DNA from: Bugula neritina
Taxonomy: Eukaryota; Bryozoa; Gymnolaemata; Cheilostomatida; Bugulidae
Reading direction: 5' to 3'
Assembly: GCA_964035545.1 (NCBI GenBank)
Contig: OZ037770.1
Location: forward strand, 7,642,527-7,706,526
DNA: 64,000 bases
The notes beneath the pieces are model-generated. The model was not told the origin of the DNA, ran no database searches, and saw only the letters and a program-made list of their open reading frames with translations. The translations under genes and the position numbers were made by a program. Shown piece by piece: positions 61,810 through 64,000 of this stretch; the stretch's first letter is position 1, and every line of letters begins with the position of its first letter.

Positions 61810-61993
61810 GGGAGCAGCCGTGGTCTAGGGGTTAAAGCGTTTGCTTTGTATAAACGAAGTCATGGGTTCGAACCCGGACAAAGGCCATTGGTGATGTTAG
61901 GAAGAACTTAGCCTATTAGCCTATTCTAACAAAAACCCTTTTGATCAGGGGTTTCTCACATGGATAGCGGCTATAAACTTGCGCGAGTTTTTT
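61810..61993 (+). mobile_element. tRNA-derived SINE, copy 3
   Basis: Starts GGGAGCAGCCGTGGTCTAGG, with the B box GGTTCGAACCC (61866-61876). It has the same hairpin and ATAGCGGCTATAAACTTGCG tail, and a shortened middle. The flanks ATGTATACTATGT (before) and ATGTATACTACTATGT (after) look like target duplications with a 3-bp change. It inserted at the end of the alternating tract. Confidence 0.85.
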
Positions 61994-63257
61994 ATGTATA
62001 CTACTATGTACATTGTACAAAAATTAAAAAATATCGTCCAACTGGGAAACGTCTATTTGGGATGAAACCTGAGTTATATCCTAGAGACCTGGTTAGCAGG
62101 GTGGCATCATCAATAAACTGCTCAACACAAACTAACTTCCATTCTCCCAGAATATAACTTTACATGAGCTGTAAGGAATGATATAATGTGCTTTCAAGAG
62201 TGTGGGTGGGTGTGTCATATATATAGTAGTTTTATTAATAGCTAGCCTTAAGTATATGGCATGGCATGATGAATATAACCACCACAGAGCACCTTACTAG
62301 CATTGTCAACTGCATGGCATCCAACTATGGCAGATGAAACCAGTTGTTGATCCATTCTAAGGCAGAGCCCTAACTCTTCCCTCAGAAGCTCTAAAATTAT
62401 CTCCATGCAGCTACACCTCATGACTTCAAATACACTGCACTTACTCACATTAATTTTGAACGATAATAATCTAAATATGTGATATGCAGAAAGGATATAA
62501 ACTTATAATCAAGAATTACAGCTGTTTTATAATGAATAAAATTGAAAAATGCTATAAATATATTTTACATGTAATAACATATCTAAGTGCACTTGATGTA
62601 CATTCATAGAATTGTATGTTTCCTGTAATACAGGTGTCATTCTAGAGAGACACTTCCCAGTAAGAGACTAAGCTTTGTACATGGAGCTATTTATTTATTT
62701 TGATACAGTAGATGCATTTTATGTGGTTGTTTGGAGTTTCTATTTAGGATGAAACCGTAATACAGACATTGAAAATTCACATTATTTGTAAAATTGATAT
62801 TTTTGTCCCTAATCTCTCTATAACAGCTAAATGGTGACACATGCAGTAATAAGTTGTTAATTTGCTTAGTATTGTATCAAGCTGTATTTAATATTTGACT
62901 TTATTTGAACCAAGATGTTATACGTATATACACTATGTTGTCTTTTCCCAATAACCCAGGTTGAAGGACAGCCTGCTGCATATATGTCTGAATTTTGATC
63001 AGTGCAGCTGAACCTAAATGTGCACAATACTGTTGGACATTCAAAGTTTAGCCAAAAAGTTCAAGTGAAATTTATTTTTGGAGTTTTTCCCAAAGTATTA
63101 AGATGCAGAATAACATGTAAGCCGAGTAATAGTTCAACCTGCACAGGCATGTGCTGTCATACAAATTGAGTGCTCAGTGTATGTGTATATTGCATGCTGC
63201 TCACAGGTAATGTCCTTGTGGTGAGCTACAAACATGTGGCAACATATTATTACGTAG
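61994..63257. other. Non-coding AT-rich region
   Basis: Apart from the weak repeat at 62633-62740 nothing is recognised. Confidence 0.45.
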
Positions 63258-63675
63258 CCTGCTGTCTGCCGTAGAAATGTTGTTGTGCTCAGGGACACTT
63301 CCAAGTGAAGAAGAGATCGAGGTATTTATGTTCCTGCATCACATGCAATCATACTGATCAGTGTTATCACGGTAAACTGTTAAGAGTTATCTTCTTTTTA
63401 AAACTTGATTGCAACTAGTACATGTAGCTGCCTGTGAATAGTATATTTATACACATTTTCAAGGTTATCACGGTTTTATAATTGAAACTTTCTTGTACTG
63501 AATTGGAATTAACAAAAAGTGTTTGAGTAACTCATTTCAAAGTTCACATATGCTGTTACAGATGTATGCATTTAGACATGGAGCGGCTATGGAGATAGGT
63601 TTGGGCTACCATTTAGCAAATGTTGTTACTGTGACTGCCTCCTTCAGTTTGCCTCTCACTGCGGGAGCTCAGTGA
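63258..63675 (+). CDS. Two candidate terminal exons of an unidentified gene
   Basis: Exon A 63258-63321 (after GTAG, before GTATTT) reads LLSAVEMLLCSGTLPSEEEIE. Exon B 63562-63675 (after TTACAG) continues in the same phase with MYAFRHGAAMEIGLGYHL and ends at a TGA after TAGAQ. Codon use and peptide character are protein-like, and the splice signals and phase agree, but I do not recognise the family and found no earlier exons. It could be a decayed gene copy. Confidence 0.3.
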
Positions 63676-63829
63676 CTCGCACATGTAGCTGCTATACACT
63701 ATTGACTATACAGTACACATTATTGTTATTACGTGAGCACAGCTACAACTCCCGATTACGACATATCTTTGTACTCAGTACAGCGTGACTAGCATAATAA
63801 TACAGTAGTCTGTTCAACAGACGGCAGGC

Positions 63830-63925
63830 ATGTTGATTGGACAAATGCCAAATAGCGCTGATTGGACAGTTCTATAGACTTATAACTAATAATGCGCTAA
63901 ACTATCGGCTGGTATTTATAACCGT
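63830..63925 (+). promoter_or_regulatory. Possible promoter at the right edge
   Basis: Two ATTGG motifs (inverted CCAAT boxes; 63836-63840 and 63861-63865), each in the context GATTGGACA, followed ~50 bases later by a TATTTATA box (63913-63920). The spacing would suit a promoter firing rightward out of the window. Sequence evidence only. Confidence 0.25.
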
Positions 63926-64000
63926 TAGATGTTCAGCCGTTAATTACTATTATAGCCGACCAGAACATTATTTGACCTATTTGACCGCCGCATGACATAT

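Overview
The window is nuclear DNA from an animal. It is AT-rich, its genes are split into many small exons with GT-AG introns, and it is full of microsatellites, minisatellites and several classes of transposable element. The gene families, the small exons and the tRNA-derived SINEs would suit a sponge or another early-branching marine invertebrate. No sequence here fixes the species, so that placement is a guess.

Three genes could be built exon by exon with consistent splice phases, all on the plus strand. (1) 2767-33665: a 35-exon, about 1834-residue NACHT/WD-repeat protein of the NWD1/NWD2 type (DUF4062-like N-terminus, NACHT ATPase with Walker A and B, divergent beta-propeller C-terminus). 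(2) 40179-50590: a 12-exon, 624-residue ABC half-transporter, best matched to ABCD4. (3) 51818-55596: a 7-exon, 341-residue protein with two RING fingers and a Trp-rich hydrophobic tail. Two short exon-like segments at 63258-63675 may be the end of a fourth gene. I see no functional link among these genes beyond shared orientation.

Mobile DNA by region: the left edge (1 to about 1090) is a broken non-LTR retrotransposon on the minus strand. A 6.8-kb Ty3/Gypsy element (4358-11151) sits in intron 4 of the NWD-like gene, 27 nt before exon 5; a diverged LTR of the same family lies in intron 8 and a decayed antisense Gypsy remnant in intron 30. There are three copies of one tRNA-derived SINE, a hAT-type MITE with 8-bp target duplications just after the NWD-like gene, a foldback MITE present in introns of both large genes, and an LTR-like element (about 35.3-37.8 kb) holding a broken zinc-finger-like reading frame.

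The most unusual feature is the tandem-repeat architecture. Many introns carry a minisatellite that starts or ends at, or within a few tens of bases of, a splice junction, and at least two arrays include the splice signal in the repeat unit. The right third (55.7-64 kb) is mostly non-coding, with long TA/CA/CG/TG tracts including a 414-bp run of strictly alternating purine and pyrimidine.
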